From contig NZ_CAHJXM010000003.1 in assembly GCF_903645295.1 (NCBI RefSeq), positions 62,001 through 126,000 of the forward strand: a DNA stretch of 64,000 nucleotides, in the 5' to 3' direction. Every line of letters starts with the position of its first letter. Position 1 is the first letter of the stretch. The notes under the pieces are model-generated. The model saw only the letters and a program-made list of their open reading frames with translations, was not told where the DNA came from and did not search any database. Shown here in pieces: positions 29,017-38,661 of the stretch. A program made the translations under genes and the position numbers. The DNA is from Bacillus sp. Marseille-Q1617 (GTDB taxonomy: Bacteria > Bacillota > Bacilli > Bacillales > Bacillaceae_B).

Positions 29017-29137
29017 ACTCGGAGGATTTTATGGTGTAAAACCAGTGGAATGCCAACGAATATTTGCAGTAGAAATATAGTACTCTTTTAAAGAAACGGG
29101 TGTTGATACTTAGTAAAACGGGGAGGTGCAAAAAATC

Positions 29138-30169
29138 ATGCAAACCATCGATAGTCTAAGACCTGTGCTGCAGCCGTATGGTGTAGAGCCTTTTTTTGTG
29201 GAAGACACAGGGAAAGTAAGCAAAGTGTACTCAAACAAAGGGACCCTTGCAGTAAAGCATATATCCGCCCAGACCGGAGTTGATTTCGTCCGGAACGTCC
29301 AAACTCTGTTTCAACGGGGGTACAACCGGATCGTGCCCATCTATCCGACAATGGACGGCCGTTATGCTGTCTGGCATCAGGGGGAACTATACTATGTGAT
29401 GCCATGGCTGAACAACCAGGAGAAGGAAAACCGATTCGAAAAACATCAGAAGCTGTTCCGTGAACTTGCCAGGCTGCATACAATTTCTTCACAGGATGTG
29501 AAAATTAACAAAGAAGAAAGAGAATCGCATTATGAACAGCTGACTTCACGCTGGGAGAAGGAACAACAGTTTCTGGATGAATACGTTGAGGAATGCGAGA
29601 AAGCTGTTTATATGTCACCGTTTCAATATCACTTTTGTATGTTTTATAAGGATGTGTCCCAGGCTCTAAAGTTTTCAAGAAAAATGCTGGATGAATGGTA
29701 TGAAAATACGAAGGATCTTGAGAAGGTCAGAACGGTCATCATTCACGGCAAGCTGTCAACAGAGCATTTCTTATACGATGACAGGGGTCTGGGGTATTTT
29801 AATAACTTCGAAAACTCTAAAGTCGCTTCTCCTTTTCATGACTTGCTGCCGTTCCTTTCAAGAACGTTGAAAACATATCCCAAGTATTATGAGGAGTGTG
29901 TAGAGTGGCTTGAGACATACTTTCAGCATTTTACTGCCCGCAGCGAAGAGAGGCTCCTGTTTATGTGTTATTTAGCCTACCCAAGCTCCGTGATCGCCAT
30001 TGTAGAAAAATATTTTCATACTCCGAAAGGCAAAAGGAATGAGCGTAAATCTCTGAAAAAACTCCAGCGTCATTACTGGCTGCTGAAAAACACGGAATAT
30101 GTGGTCATGCGGCTCGACGAAATCGAGCGCAAGAAAAAAGAAGCAGCCGAGGCGGAGGCTGAGGCATAA
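29138..30169 (+). CDS. ysxE: Spore coat-associated kinase-like protein YsxE (CotS family)
   Basis: 343 residues from the ATG at 29138; a GTG at 29126 lies inside the GGGGAGG ribosome site. It belongs to the CotS/YsxE group with an aminoglycoside-phosphotransferase-like fold. The N-lobe lysine is in TLAVKHIS, and the catalytic loop is VIIHGKLSTEHFLYD, where the usual HGDL..N is altered to HGKL..E. The active site may therefore be degenerate. In B. subtilis ysxE is a coat gene downstream of spoVID. Confidence 0.88.
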   Translation: MQTIDSLRPVLQPYGVEPFFVEDTGKVSKVYSNKGTLAVKHISAQTGVDFVRNVQTLFQRGYNRIVPIYPTMDGRYAVWHQGELYYVMPWLNNQEKENRFEKHQKLFRELARLHTISSQDVKINKEERESHYEQLTSRWEKEQQFLDEYVEECEKAVYMSPFQYHFCMFYKDVSQALKFSRKMLDEWYENTKDLEKVRTVIIHGKLSTEHFLYDDRGLGYFNNFENSKVASPFHDLLPFLSRTLKTYPKYYEECVEWLETYFQHFTARSEERLLFMCYLAYPSSVIAIVEKYFHTPKGKRNERKSLKKLQRHYWLLKNTEYVVMRLDEIERKKKEAAEAEAEA

Positions 30170-30172
30170 AGA

Positions 30173-30214
30173 AAGGACTGACGAAAATCGAAAGTCCATG
30201 TTTCGTCAGTCCTT
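30173..30214. terminator. Bidirectional hairpin between ysxE and the facing small gene
   Basis: AAGGACTGACGAAA and TTTCGTCAGTCCTT form a perfect 14-bp stem. T-rich sequence follows on the minus strand, so it best serves the minus-strand gene, whose stop codon it overlaps. Confidence 0.7.
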
Positions 30215-30401
30215 AAATCCAATCAAAGTAGATGGCAAGGGCGATGCCGATGAAAAGGGTCAAGAGAAGAACATCAAATGTGGTGGGGAGCAGAATGGTC
30301 CGGATGGCTTGAAACACAGAAAAAGGGATGATGAATTGCTTACAGATCAAGCGAACATTACGCAGCCATGGAGGCAGGGTGTATGGATTGTACTTTCGCA
30401 T
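30213..30401 (-). CDS. Small single-pass membrane protein, unknown function
   Basis: 62 residues from the ATG at 30401, which follows AAAGGTGAG on the minus strand. The first 40 residues are basic and aromatic (RKYNPYTLPPWLRN), and the C-terminal 22 residues form one hydrophobic helix (DVLLLTLFIGIALAIYFDW). It converges with ysxE and diverges from the valS leader. I do not recognise a named family. The good ribosome site, protein-like composition and shared terminator support a real gene. Confidence 0.6.
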   Translation of the reverse strand: MRKYNPYTLPPWLRNVRLICKQFIIPFSVFQAIRTILLPTTFDVLLLTLFIGIALAIYFDWI

Positions 30402-30524
30402 GCGTTTCACTCACCTTTCTGGGTAGATTCACTACTATATCCTATGAAAAGAATGAAAATTGGTTCTTGTGTTAACCATAGAGGAATAAAGAAGAATATT
30501 TTTCATGAAAATGGGCGATAATGA

Positions 30525-30552
30525 TTGACGAAAGTTTAATGAATCCTATACT
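30525..30552 (+). promoter_or_regulatory. Promoter of the valS leader
   Basis: TTGACG at 30525-30530 and TATACT at 30547-30552 with a 16-base spacer. Confidence 0.6.
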
Positions 30553-30574
30553 ATAATGAGTACATAAATATTTT

Positions 30575-30819
30575 CAAAAGCGTTGAACAGGAAGAGTACA
30601 TTGCCCCCCGCTTTCAGAGAGGAAAATCGTTTGCTGAGAGATTTTCCAAGCGAAGACGATGGAAGGTCGCCTGAAGAGCTGCTTCTATGAAGACAGTAGT
30701 AGAAGCCGGTTAAAAGCCGTTATTGTTCATTGAGAGTTCAGGGGTCTGTATGGCTTCTGAGAAAAAAGGTGGTACCGCGAAACGAATCCTTCGTCCTTTT
30801 ACAGGGCGAAGGATTTTTT
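30575..30819 (+). promoter_or_regulatory. Valine T-box leader of valS
   Basis: A tRNA-sensing leader. It contains the stem I features GAAGAGTACA and CTGAGAGATTTTCC. A specifier GTC (valine) sits at 30666-30668 in the context GAAGGTCGCCTGAAGAGC. The conserved T-box AAGGTGGTACCGCG is at 30766-30779, and a terminator of AATCCTTCG with CGAAGGATTTTTT closes it at 30785-30819. Uncharged tRNA-Val would stabilise the antiterminator and allow valS transcription. The specifier matches the gene downstream. Confidence 0.93.
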
Positions 30820-30873
30820 GTGTTCTATAAAATCACTTGATTAAAAACCTATATCGATTAAGGAGGATATACA

Positions 30874-33525
30874 ATGGAAACTCAAGATCAATTATCGATG
30901 CCGACTAAATATGATCCCAATGCCATTGAGCAGGGAAGATATAAATGGTGGCTGGAAGGAAAGTTTTTTGAAGCGAAAAGCGAAAAAGAAAAGGAACCGT
31001 ATACGATCGTCATTCCGCCGCCGAACGTAACAGGGAAACTCCATCTCGGCCATGCATGGGATACAACGCTTCAGGATATCCTGACGAGAATGAAGCGTAT
31101 GCAGGGCTACGATGTATTATGGCTCCCAGGAATGGACCATGCAGGTATCGCCACACAGGCAAAGGTGGATGAAAAGCTGCGCAGCCAAGGAATTTCACGC
31201 CATGACTTGGGCCGTGAGAAATTCGTTGAAGAGACTTGGAGATGGAAAGAAGAGTACGCTGAGCATATCCGCAAGCAGTGGTCAAAGATCGGCCTTGGCC
31301 TTGATTACAGCCGGGAACGCTTTACGCTTGATGAAGGCTTATCCCAAGCCGTTCAGAAAGTTTTCATCGATCTATATAATAAAGGCTTAATCTACCGCGG
31401 TGAATACATCATCAACTGGGATCCCGCGACGAAGACTGCCCTGTCCGATATCGAGGTTATTCACCAGGATGTCCAGGGTGCCTTCTATCACATGAGATAT
31501 CCGCTGGCAGATGGAAGCGGACATATCGAAATCGCGACAACACGTCCTGAGACAATGCTTGGTGATTCGGCTGTTGCTGTACATCCTGAAGACGATCGTT
31601 ACAAGCACCTGATCGGTAAAAAGGTCATCCTTCCTATCGTTGGACGCGAAATCCCGATCGTCGGTGACGATTACGTAGATATGGAATTTGGTTCTGGGGC
31701 AGTGAAAATCACCCCTGCACACGATCCGAATGACTTTGAAATCGGGAACCGCCACAATCTTGAACGCATCCTTGTGATGAATGAAGACGGCAGCATGAAT
31801 GAAAAGGCAGACAAATACAACGGCATGGACCGCTTTGACTGCCGCAAGCAGATCGTCAAAGACCTTCAGGAATCTGGCGTATTGTTCAAGATCGAAGAGC
31901 ATATGCACTCAGTAGGACACTCCGAGCGAAGCGGAGCGGTAGTTGAGCCGTATCTATCGACTCAATGGTTCGTCAAGATGGATCCACTCGCTCAGGAAGC
32001 AGTCAAGCTGCAGGATAAAGAAGGGGAAAAAGTGAATTTTGTTCCCGACCGTTTCGAGACTTCATATATGCGCTGGATGGAAAATACCCGCGATTGGTGT
32101 ATTTCCCGTCAATTATGGTGGGGACACAGAATCCCGGCATGGTATCATAAGGATACCGGTGAAGTATATGTAGGAAACGAAGCACCAGCAGACAGTGAAA
32201 ATTGGACCCAGGAAGAAGACGTCCTCGATACCTGGTTCAGTTCAGCACTGTGGCCGTTCTCAACAATGGGCTGGCCGGATACGGAAGCGGAAGACTTCAA
32301 AAGATACTATCCGACGAACACGCTCGTAACTGGCTACGATATCATCGGGTTCTGGGTATCGCGCATGATTTTCCAAGGACTTGAGTTCACCGGTGAACGT
32401 CCATTCAAAGATGTCCTGATTCACGGTCTTGTCCGTGCAGAAGACGGACGAAAGATGAGTAAATCGCTCGGCAATGGAGTCGATCCGATGGATGTCATCG
32501 AGAAATATGGTGCCGATTCACTTCGTTACTTCTTATCAACAGGCAGTTCACCTGGTCAAGATCTGCGTTTCTCATTTGAGAAAGTGGAATCTGTTTGGAA
32601 CTTTGCCAATAAGATCTGGAATGCATCCCGATTTGCATTGATGAATATGGCCGGTATGACCTATGAGGAAATCGATTTGAGCGGAGAAAAATCCGTTGCA
32701 GATAAATGGATCCTTACCCGTTTGAATGAAACGATCGAAAACGTGACGCGTCTTGCCGACCGTTATGAATTCGGTGAAGTAGGAAGAATTCTTTATAACT
32801 TCATCTGGGATGACTTCTGTGACTGGTATATCGAGATGGCGAAGCTTCCTTTATACGGGGAAGACGAAGCGGCCAAGAAGACGACCCGCTCGATTCTGGC
32901 ATACGTACTCGACAACACAATGCGACTTCTGCATCCATTCATGCCGTTTATTACCGAGGAAATATGGCAGAACCTGCCGCATAAAGGCGAATCAATCACG
33001 ACGGCAGCATGGCCGGAAGTGAATGAAGACCTGACCGACGCCGGTGCTTCAGAAGAAATGAAGCTCCTTGTAGAAATCATCCGTGCCGTACGTAATGTCC
33101 GTGCAGAGGTGAACACGCCGATGAGCAAGCAGATCAAGCTCATCCTCAAAGCGAAAGATGAAAAGATCCTGAATATGCTGGATAAAAATAAAGCATACAT
33201 CGAAAGGTTCTGTAATCCGGAGCAGTTGGATATGGGGACGGATATCACCCCTCCTGAAAAAGCGATGACTGCAGTTGCGACAGGAGTAGAGTTATTCCTG
33301 CCATTACAGGGACTCATCAATATCGATGAAGAGATCGCCCGTCTTGAAAAAGAACTTGAAAAGTGGTCAAAAGAGGTAGCGCGTGTACAAGGGAAGCTGA
33401 ATAACGAAAAGTTTGTAAGCAAAGCTCCTCAAAAAGTCGTAGACGAAGAAAAAGCCAAAGAAAAAGACTATCTTGAAAAGCAGGCAACGGTTAAATCGAG
33501 AATAGAAGAATTGAAAACCGTATAA
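30874..33525 (+). CDS. valS: Valyl-tRNA synthetase
   Basis: 883 residues, a class I synthetase. The HIGH motif lies in [15 protein letters not shown] near residue 50 and KMSKS is at 527-531. The CP1 editing domain lies between them, the anticodon-binding domain follows, and the C-terminal coiled-coil arm typical of ValRS is present ([23 protein letters not shown]). The ATG follows AAGGAGG. Expression is controlled by the valine T-box immediately upstream. Confidence 0.98.
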   Translation: METQDQLSMPTKYDPNAIEQGRYKWWLEGKFFEAKSEKEKEPYTIVIPPPNVTGKLHLGHAWDTTLQDILTRMKRMQGYDVLWLPGMDHAGIATQAKVDEKLRSQGISRHDLGREKFVEETWRWKEEYAEHIRKQWSKIGLGLDYSRERFTLDEGLSQAVQKVFIDLYNKGLIYRGEYIINWDPATKTALSDIEVIHQDVQGAFYHMRYPLADGSGHIEIATTRPETMLGDSAVAVHPEDDRYKHLIGKKVILPIVGREIPIVGDDYVDMEFGSGAVKITPAHDPNDFEIGNRHNLERILVMNEDGSMNEKADKYNGMDRFDCRKQIVKDLQESGVLFKIEEHMHSVGHSERSGAVVEPYLSTQWFVKMDPLAQEAVKLQDKEGEKVNFVPDRFETSYMRWMENTRDWCISRQLWWGHRIPAWYHKDTGEVYVGNEAPADSENWTQEEDVLDTWFSSALWPFSTMGWPDTEAEDFKRYYPTNTLVTGYDIIGFWVSRMIFQGLEFTGERPFKDVLIHGLVRAEDGRKMSKSLGNGVDPMDVIEKYGADSLRYFLSTGSSPGQDLRFSFEKVESVWNFANKIWNASRFALMNMAGMTYEEIDLSGEKSVADKWILTRLNETIENVTRLADRYEFGEVGRILYNFIWDDFCDWYIEMAKLPLYGEDEAAKKTTRSILAYVLDNTMRLLHPFMPFITEEIWQNLPHKGESITTAAWPEVNEDLTDAGASEEMKLLVEIIRAVRNVRAEVNTPMSKQIKLILKAKDEKILNMLDKNKAYIERFCNPEQLDMGTDITPPEKAMTAVATGVELFLPLQGLINIDEEIARLEKELEKWSKEVARVQGKLNNEKFVSKAPQKVVDEEKAKEKDYLEKQATVKSRIEELKTV

Positions 33526-33537
33526 GAAAGAAATGTA

Positions 33538-33612
33538 GAAGGCTAAGGAGCAGGAGTCTAATTGTAAAGGGAACCACCCCTTAAGCAGCTAGGCTCCCCT
33601 CCGGCCTTTTTT
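33538..33612 (+). terminator. Possible terminator between valS and folC
   Basis: AAGGC and GGAG can pair with CTCC and GCCTT across a large loop, followed by TTTTTTT. The stem is interrupted. Confidence 0.4.
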
Positions 33613-33631
33613 TGATGGGAGTGAAGCAAAC

Positions 33632-34948
33632 ATGATGACATATGAAGAAGCAGTAGGGTGGATCCATGCCAGGCTGAGATTGGGAATCAAGCCCGGGCTC
33701 CAGCGGATGAATTCTTTATTAGAAGAGCTCGGGAATCCCCAAGAGAAAATAAAATCCGTCCATATCGCCGGAACAAACGGGAAAGGATCAACGGTCACGT
33801 ATTTACGCAATATCCTTCAAGAGGCAGGCTATACGGTCGGTACATTTACATCCCCTTACTTCGAACGTTTCAATGAGCGGATCTCTGTAAATGGAATTCC
33901 CATTCCCGATGAGGACCTCACTTCACTTGTTTCCCTTATAAAACCGATCGCAGAGGGGATGAAAGACAGCGAGTGGGGAGAACCGTCCGAATTTGAAGTG
34001 ATCACGGCGATGAGCATGGTATATTTTGCTGAGACTGCAAGGCCGGATCTTGTTTTATATGAAGTAGGACTTGGAGGAAGGCTGGACTCAACCAATGTAA
34101 TCACTCCCCTTGTTTCAATCATTACAAGTATCGGAATGGATCATATGAACTTTTTAGGGGATACGATTGAGAAAATTTCGTACGAGAAGGCCGGGATCAT
34201 CAAAAGAGGTGTTCCGGTGGTATCCGGGGTTTCACAGCCTGAAGCAATAAAGGTCATTCGTAAAGCGGCAAGGGAAAATGGAAGTCCCGTTTATCAATCA
34301 GGGAAGGACTTTCTAGTTCACAGGGAGGCGGCTTTGGATCATGGAGAAAGATTTCATTTCGAATCCTCCGCACAAAGTGGTACTTTTGAAATTTCCATGT
34401 TGGGGGCGCATCAGGTACAAAATGCAGCGCTTGCCTTAAAAGCAGCGGAGTTACTTCGAACCCAAAATGAAATCACTTATACTGAACTGCACCTAACTGA
34501 CGGATTAAAAAAAGCCTACTGGCCGGGCAGGATGGAAGTGGTCAGCGAAAAGCCGGCTGTCATTCTGGATGGTGCACATAATCCGGAAGGGATCAAAGCC
34601 CTGGTGACGACGATCAAGGAACGATTTTCAACCAAAAAAGTGACGATCCTTTTTTCCGCTTTGAAGGATAAAGAATTGAAACACATGATAGGGATGCTGG
34701 AAGAAGCTGCTTCGGCGATAAGCTTCACCTCTTTTTCTTTTCCGAGAGTAGCTCGTGCAGATGAATTATTTGCCTTGTCCGATCATCCCGAAAAACACAA
34801 AGCAGGGGACTGGCAGCTTTATATAGAAGAAAAACTGATGTCGATGGATGAAGATGAAGTGGTGTTTATCACAGGGTCGCTCTACTTTTTATCAGAGGTC
34901 AAACCAGTGCTTCTTCAAAAGTTAGAAAATTCTAGAAAAAACAAGTGA
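33632..34948 (+). CDS. folC: Folylpolyglutamate synthase / dihydrofolate synthase
   Basis: 438 residues of the Mur-ligase fold. It adds glutamate to folates in the cytoplasm. The P-loop is GTNGKGST at residues 47-54. EVGLGGRLDSTNVI binds metal and substrate, and LDGAHNPEG starts the C-terminal domain. The ATG follows GGGAGTG; a second ATG lies three bases later. It is downstream of valS as in B. subtilis. Confidence 0.95.
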   Translation: MMTYEEAVGWIHARLRLGIKPGLQRMNSLLEELGNPQEKIKSVHIAGTNGKGSTVTYLRNILQEAGYTVGTFTSPYFERFNERISVNGIPIPDEDLTSLVSLIKPIAEGMKDSEWGEPSEFEVITAMSMVYFAETARPDLVLYEVGLGGRLDSTNVITPLVSIITSIGMDHMNFLGDTIEKISYEKAGIIKRGVPVVSGVSQPEAIKVIRKAARENGSPVYQSGKDFLVHREAALDHGERFHFESSAQSGTFEISMLGAHQVQNAALALKAAELLRTQNEITYTELHLTDGLKKAYWPGRMEVVSEKPAVILDGAHNPEGIKALVTTIKERFSTKKVTILFSALKDKELKHMIGMLEEAASAISFTSFSFPRVARADELFALSDHPEKHKAGDWQLYIEEKLMSMDEDEVVFITGSLYFLSEVKPVLLQKLENSRKNK

Positions 34949-35035
34949 CTTTATCCTTTTACTCTGATAAAATATTCTTAAACTTGTGACTATTTAACTA
35001 TTTTTAGTATATGCCGCAGATGAAGGGGGATAGAT

Positions 35036-36748
35036 ATGCAGCTTTCACTTAAAAAGAGACTTTGGCTCCTATTTGCATGGCTGGCGATTGTGCCTGCCGG
35101 ATTGTATTATACATATCAATTCTATCCTCCTCAAAATGTGGAAGGAAACGGTTGGGAACTGATCACACTCGTAATATTCGCCACATTCATCCCGCTCATG
35201 CCGATCGTCATCAATGGGTCCACCATCTTCTTTATACAATGGGTGACCCTTGTGGGATTTTTGAAATATGGATTGTTTGTGGAAATCGTTTTAATGCAAT
35301 TTTCGATTATTCCTTTGCTTCTGCGCATCAGGATGGCCAGGTCTGATTGGCACAGAGTGCCTTTGAACTCTCTGATGTTTTTTATCGTTTCCGTTTCAAG
35401 CGGTTTGATTTATTTTCTGCTGGGCGGAGAAATCGGAGCGCGAAATATAGGTGAAATCCTGCCGGCAGCCTTAAGCTACCAGGTTGTATCCATCATGATC
35501 AATCAATTTGTACTATTAGCCTATCAGCGTTTTGTTGTCGTAAATGATATCCGTTTTTACAGCAAGGATTTCATCTGGGATTTCATTGCGAATATGATCA
35601 TGTTCCCGATGTCGCTTTCACTGTACTTCCTCACATTCCAAATAGGTCCATTCGCCTCGCTTTTGATAGGTATTCCATTCATAAGCTTATCGATGATATT
35701 GAAAATGTATAATTCGTCTGAAAAAATTAATGAATACCTGCAAAAAGCAGGGGAAATCGGGCATCAGCTGACAGAGAGTCTGAAGGTGGACGAGGTTCTC
35801 GATATCTTTTTGAAAAAGATCATCGAAACTTTGCCTGTAGAATATGCATACATATTGGATTGTAAAGGAGATGAGCTGGTCCTTTTAAGAAGGGTCGAAA
35901 GCAAGGAGAAAAACGTGCACAGGTTTCCAGCACTGAAAAAGGGCCGCGGCATCAGCGGCATGGTATGGGAGTCAGGGAAGTCGGTCATATATGATTCGCG
36001 CTCTGAATGGGGAGCACTCGCAGACGGCTATATGCCTGAAGGGGTGGAAAGCGTCCTGTGCGTGCCTATTGTAAGAAGCCAGAAGGTAAGGGGGATCCTC
36101 CTCCTGGCTTCTTCGAAAAAAAAGGCTTATGAAAAATTCCAACTGATGATCGTAGAAATTCTGTGCTCTTATTTCGGTGTCGCCATTGAAAATGCAAGGC
36201 ATCATGAAAAAACAAAGCAAAACAGTGAAAGATGTGCGCTCACGAAACTTTATAATTACCGTTACTTCGAAGACATGCTGTCCCTTGAGTTCAATGAGCT
36301 TGAAAAGGGTGGAAGATCATCCTTATCCCTGATCATGCTCGACATCGATCACTTCAAAGTCATCAACGATAACTACGGTCATCAGAGCGGAAACGAAATC
36401 CTGATCCAGCTCGCTGACCGATTGTGCAAGCTGATCGGAACAAAAGGCACGGTGGCTCGGTATGGCGGTGAGGAATTTGTCATTCTCCTCCCGGATACAG
36501 AAAGAGAGGAAGCCCTTCCGCTTGCGGAACGTGTGAGAAAGATCATCGCCAACCGACCATTTGTCCTCCACGATTCGCTGCAGGCATCCAACAGGAAATT
36601 AATGGTCAGGATCACCGCTAGTATTGGAGTCGCAACAGCCCCTCAAGATGCCGATGATACAATGGCCCTGATCCGCCATGCCGACAGGGCGCTGTATACA
36701 GGTGCAAAGCAGGCCGGACGCAATCGTGTGGCTGAATACGTGAAATAG
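35036..36748 (+). CDS. Membrane GAF-GGDEF protein, probable diguanylate cyclase
   Basis: 570 residues. About six membrane helices fill residues 8-225. A GAF-like sensor domain spans about 245-390, and a GGDEF domain runs from 400 to the end. The catalytic loop reads GGEEF at 477-481, and the downstream NRKLMVRITASIGVA and DRALYTGAKQAGRN are normal, so cyclase activity is expected. The RxxD inhibitory site that would lie five residues before GGEEF is absent. It lies between folC and the pilus genes, so it may supply c-di-GMP to pilus or surface behaviour. That link is inference. Confidence 0.88.
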   Translation: MQLSLKKRLWLLFAWLAIVPAGLYYTYQFYPPQNVEGNGWELITLVIFATFIPLMPIVINGSTIFFIQWVTLVGFLKYGLFVEIVLMQFSIIPLLLRIRMARSDWHRVPLNSLMFFIVSVSSGLIYFLLGGEIGARNIGEILPAALSYQVVSIMINQFVLLAYQRFVVVNDIRFYSKDFIWDFIANMIMFPMSLSLYFLTFQIGPFASLLIGIPFISLSMILKMYNSSEKINEYLQKAGEIGHQLTESLKVDEVLDIFLKKIIETLPVEYAYILDCKGDELVLLRRVESKEKNVHRFPALKKGRGISGMVWESGKSVIYDSRSEWGALADGYMPEGVESVLCVPIVRSQKVRGILLLASSKKKAYEKFQLMIVEILCSYFGVAIENARHHEKTKQNSERCALTKLYNYRYFEDMLSLEFNELEKGGRSSLSLIMLDIDHFKVINDNYGHQSGNEILIQLADRLCKLIGTKGTVARYGGEEFVILLPDTEREEALPLAERVRKIIANRPFVLHDSLQASNRKLMVRITASIGVATAPQDADDTMALIRHADRALYTGAKQAGRNRVAEYVK

Positions 36749-36782
36749 AAACACCTTCCTTTGCAGGGGAAGGTGTTTTTTC
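36749..36782 (+). terminator. Terminator after the GGDEF gene
   Basis: AACACCTTCC pairs with GGAAGGTGTT around an 8-base loop, followed by TTTT. Confidence 0.9.
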
Positions 36783-36943
36783 CTGGCTGATTTCGTATTT
36801 TTGTATAAACAATGACGAAATTCCTATTTTTCTCACTCCTAATGCAATCATATTGTTTCAATTTTAATTACTTTGTAATAAACTAGTAATAGTCGAAATT
36901 TGTACGAATTCAGCGATTTTAGTCTGAAAGTAGGAGGTCTGTG

Positions 36944-37573
36944 ATGAACGCTTTACTATTTGCTGCCGGTGCCTATCTCCTCTTGCTTCCGTTCCTGATA
37001 TTCATCCCTGTAAATCTAACGTTTAAACAGAAAGTAACATTGTCTTTCACCGCCTTTTGCGTAACCACACTTGCTTTATTGGGAAGTGAGTTTCTTCCGT
37101 TTATTAGTGTGCTTGCTATAGTGGTTCTATTAATAGGCCTGACTGCCTATATAGCACAGTCAAGAATTCAGGACGGGAACCCTTCCCGGCACGATGAACC
37201 ATACCCAGAACCTCTTCCTCCAGCCGCCCAGGATCGTGAACCCAAAATCTATCAAACTACCAAAGAACATAATCCCGATGAGTCTGTGGCTGAAACAGAA
37301 TCAGAAGCAAACCTCGATAAGGAGAAAGAGGAGGGTTTTATTCAGGAAGATCAGCAGGACTACATAAAAGAATTGGACTGGGAAGACATACAGCCCGTGG
37401 TTACATATGAAGCGAAGGTGCCAGACGCATTTGAAAATCAAGAGTCGGCCGCGGAAAAAGAACTGCCGGCAATCACGGACAGGACACCTGGTCCTGTAAA
37501 CGATCCTTCTTCTTTTCAAAGGGATGAAGAGGAAGAAGAATATAACCGCTTATTTTCCGGGATAAAAAGGTAA
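36944..37573 (+). CDS. Membrane protein with acidic cytosolic or surface tail, unknown
   Basis: 209 residues from the ATG at 36944 behind AGGAGG. Three hydrophobic helices occupy residues 4-22, 29-47 and 51-70. A long acidic, proline-rich, low-complexity tail follows with no known domain (LDWEDIQPVVTYEAKVPDAFE is the most ordered part). No family is recognised. It is followed after 26 bases by a G5-like protein gene and then pilB, so it is likely part of the pilus transcription unit. Confidence 0.7.
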   Translation: MNALLFAAGAYLLLLPFLIFIPVNLTFKQKVTLSFTAFCVTTLALLGSEFLPFISVLAIVVLLIGLTAYIAQSRIQDGNPSRHDEPYPEPLPPAAQDREPKIYQTTKEHNPDESVAETESEANLDKEKEEGFIQEDQQDYIKELDWEDIQPVVTYEAKVPDAFENQESAAEKELPAITDRTPGPVNDPSSFQRDEEEEEYNRLFSGIKR

Positions 37574-37599
37574 ATCACAGTCGGAGAGGAGGTCCCTCA

Positions 37600-38640
37600 T
37601 TGAAAACATCAATTTATACCATTAGCGTTTTTTTAGTGTTATGCACAGTATATCTATTCGGCTTTGCGTATGCAGGGACCTATTTGTATGACCGTGTTTT
37701 CTCTTCGGAAGATGGTACCTCAAAAGAAACGAAGAATGTTGAGGAGAAGGAACCGGAGCTCGAAGACAAGTTGAACAGCCCTGAAAAAATGCAGGTATTG
37801 GCTGAGAATGAGATTGGGTCCGTTGAAGCAACTCCGGAACTTGAGGATTTTTTCTCTTCTTTTTCAGAAATCGATATCGAACCCGTCTCAACCTTTTCAA
37901 TCTTGAAATTCGTTGAAGACCAGCATATAAGCAGCCTGACAAATCAGGAACTGAGCTTGATTTCCACTGGATTATATGAAATCCTGCTTCACTCCGACAT
38001 GGAGATCGTACAGCGTCATCATGGCCATACACTGCCTGATTTTGCTGAACTTGGCTATGAAGCAAGAGTGGACAGGGAGCTGAATCAGGATTTCATATTT
38101 GCAAATCCGGACAGCAAATCCTACAAAATACGCTTTCAGATGACTGGGGATTCTCTATTATTTGTGTTAGAAGGAACACTCCCGTATGAAGTGGAAATTT
38201 CGCTGCAGAATAAGCAAACGGTCAAACCGCGGGTGATCAAGCAATACACCCCTTACCTCGACAAGGGTCAGACTAAAACAAAGACCGAGGGGAAAGCGGG
38301 TGTCCAAATTGAGGTATGGAAGAGCATGCTCGATTCCACTGGTGCAGTGTTGAAGGAAGAATTGATTTCACGTGATTATTATCCGCCTGTACACAGGGAG
38401 GAGCTCGCCAGCCTCCAAGACTATACCGACAGCAGCAATGTGGCCCGTGGAACAGAAGGGGAGGCTGCCGCCGGTTCACCTGTAACGAGTGAAGGAGAGT
38501 CAGGGAATTCCAATCACCAGGAGAAAGATGAGACTGTCAGCGATGAAACAGACCAGGATGTACAAACAGATCCGCAGCAGGCAAGTCCTGATACGGAGCC
38601 TTCAACAGACGGCGAAATTCACAATCCAAATATGAAGTAA
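37600..38640 (+). CDS. Anchored extracellular protein with G5-like domain
   Basis: 346 residues from a TTG behind GGAGG. One N-terminal membrane helix (residues 7-29) is followed by an acidic linker, a globular part of about 90-200, and a G5-like beta domain around 205-270 (KPRVIKQYTPYLDKGQTKTK then GVQIEVWKSML and ISRDYYPPVHREE). The C-terminus of about 70 residues is rich in E, D, S, T and G. G5 domains occur in surface proteins that bind cell-wall sugars or form adhesive fibres. It sits 21 bases before pilB, which suggests a pilus accessory role. The domain call is by eye. Confidence 0.65.
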   Translation: MKTSIYTISVFLVLCTVYLFGFAYAGTYLYDRVFSSEDGTSKETKNVEEKEPELEDKLNSPEKMQVLAENEIGSVEATPELEDFFSSFSEIDIEPVSTFSILKFVEDQHISSLTNQELSLISTGLYEILLHSDMEIVQRHHGHTLPDFAELGYEARVDRELNQDFIFANPDSKSYKIRFQMTGDSLLFVLEGTLPYEVEISLQNKQTVKPRVIKQYTPYLDKGQTKTKTEGKAGVQIEVWKSMLDSTGAVLKEELISRDYYPPVHREELASLQDYTDSSNVARGTEGEAAAGSPVTSEGESGNSNHQEKDETVSDETDQDVQTDPQQASPDTEPSTDGEIHNPNMK

Positions 38641-38661
38641 CAGTCATAAGAAGAGGGTGTA

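Noticed and set aside
32793..33422. 209-codon minus-strand frame inside valS
   Set aside because: A Ser/Ile-rich shadow of the valS C-terminal region with no ribosome site.
37600..38640. VanW domain in the G5-like protein
   Set aside because: Genes at similar places are often labelled VanW, but I cannot see the VanW core motif; only the G5-like segment is supported.
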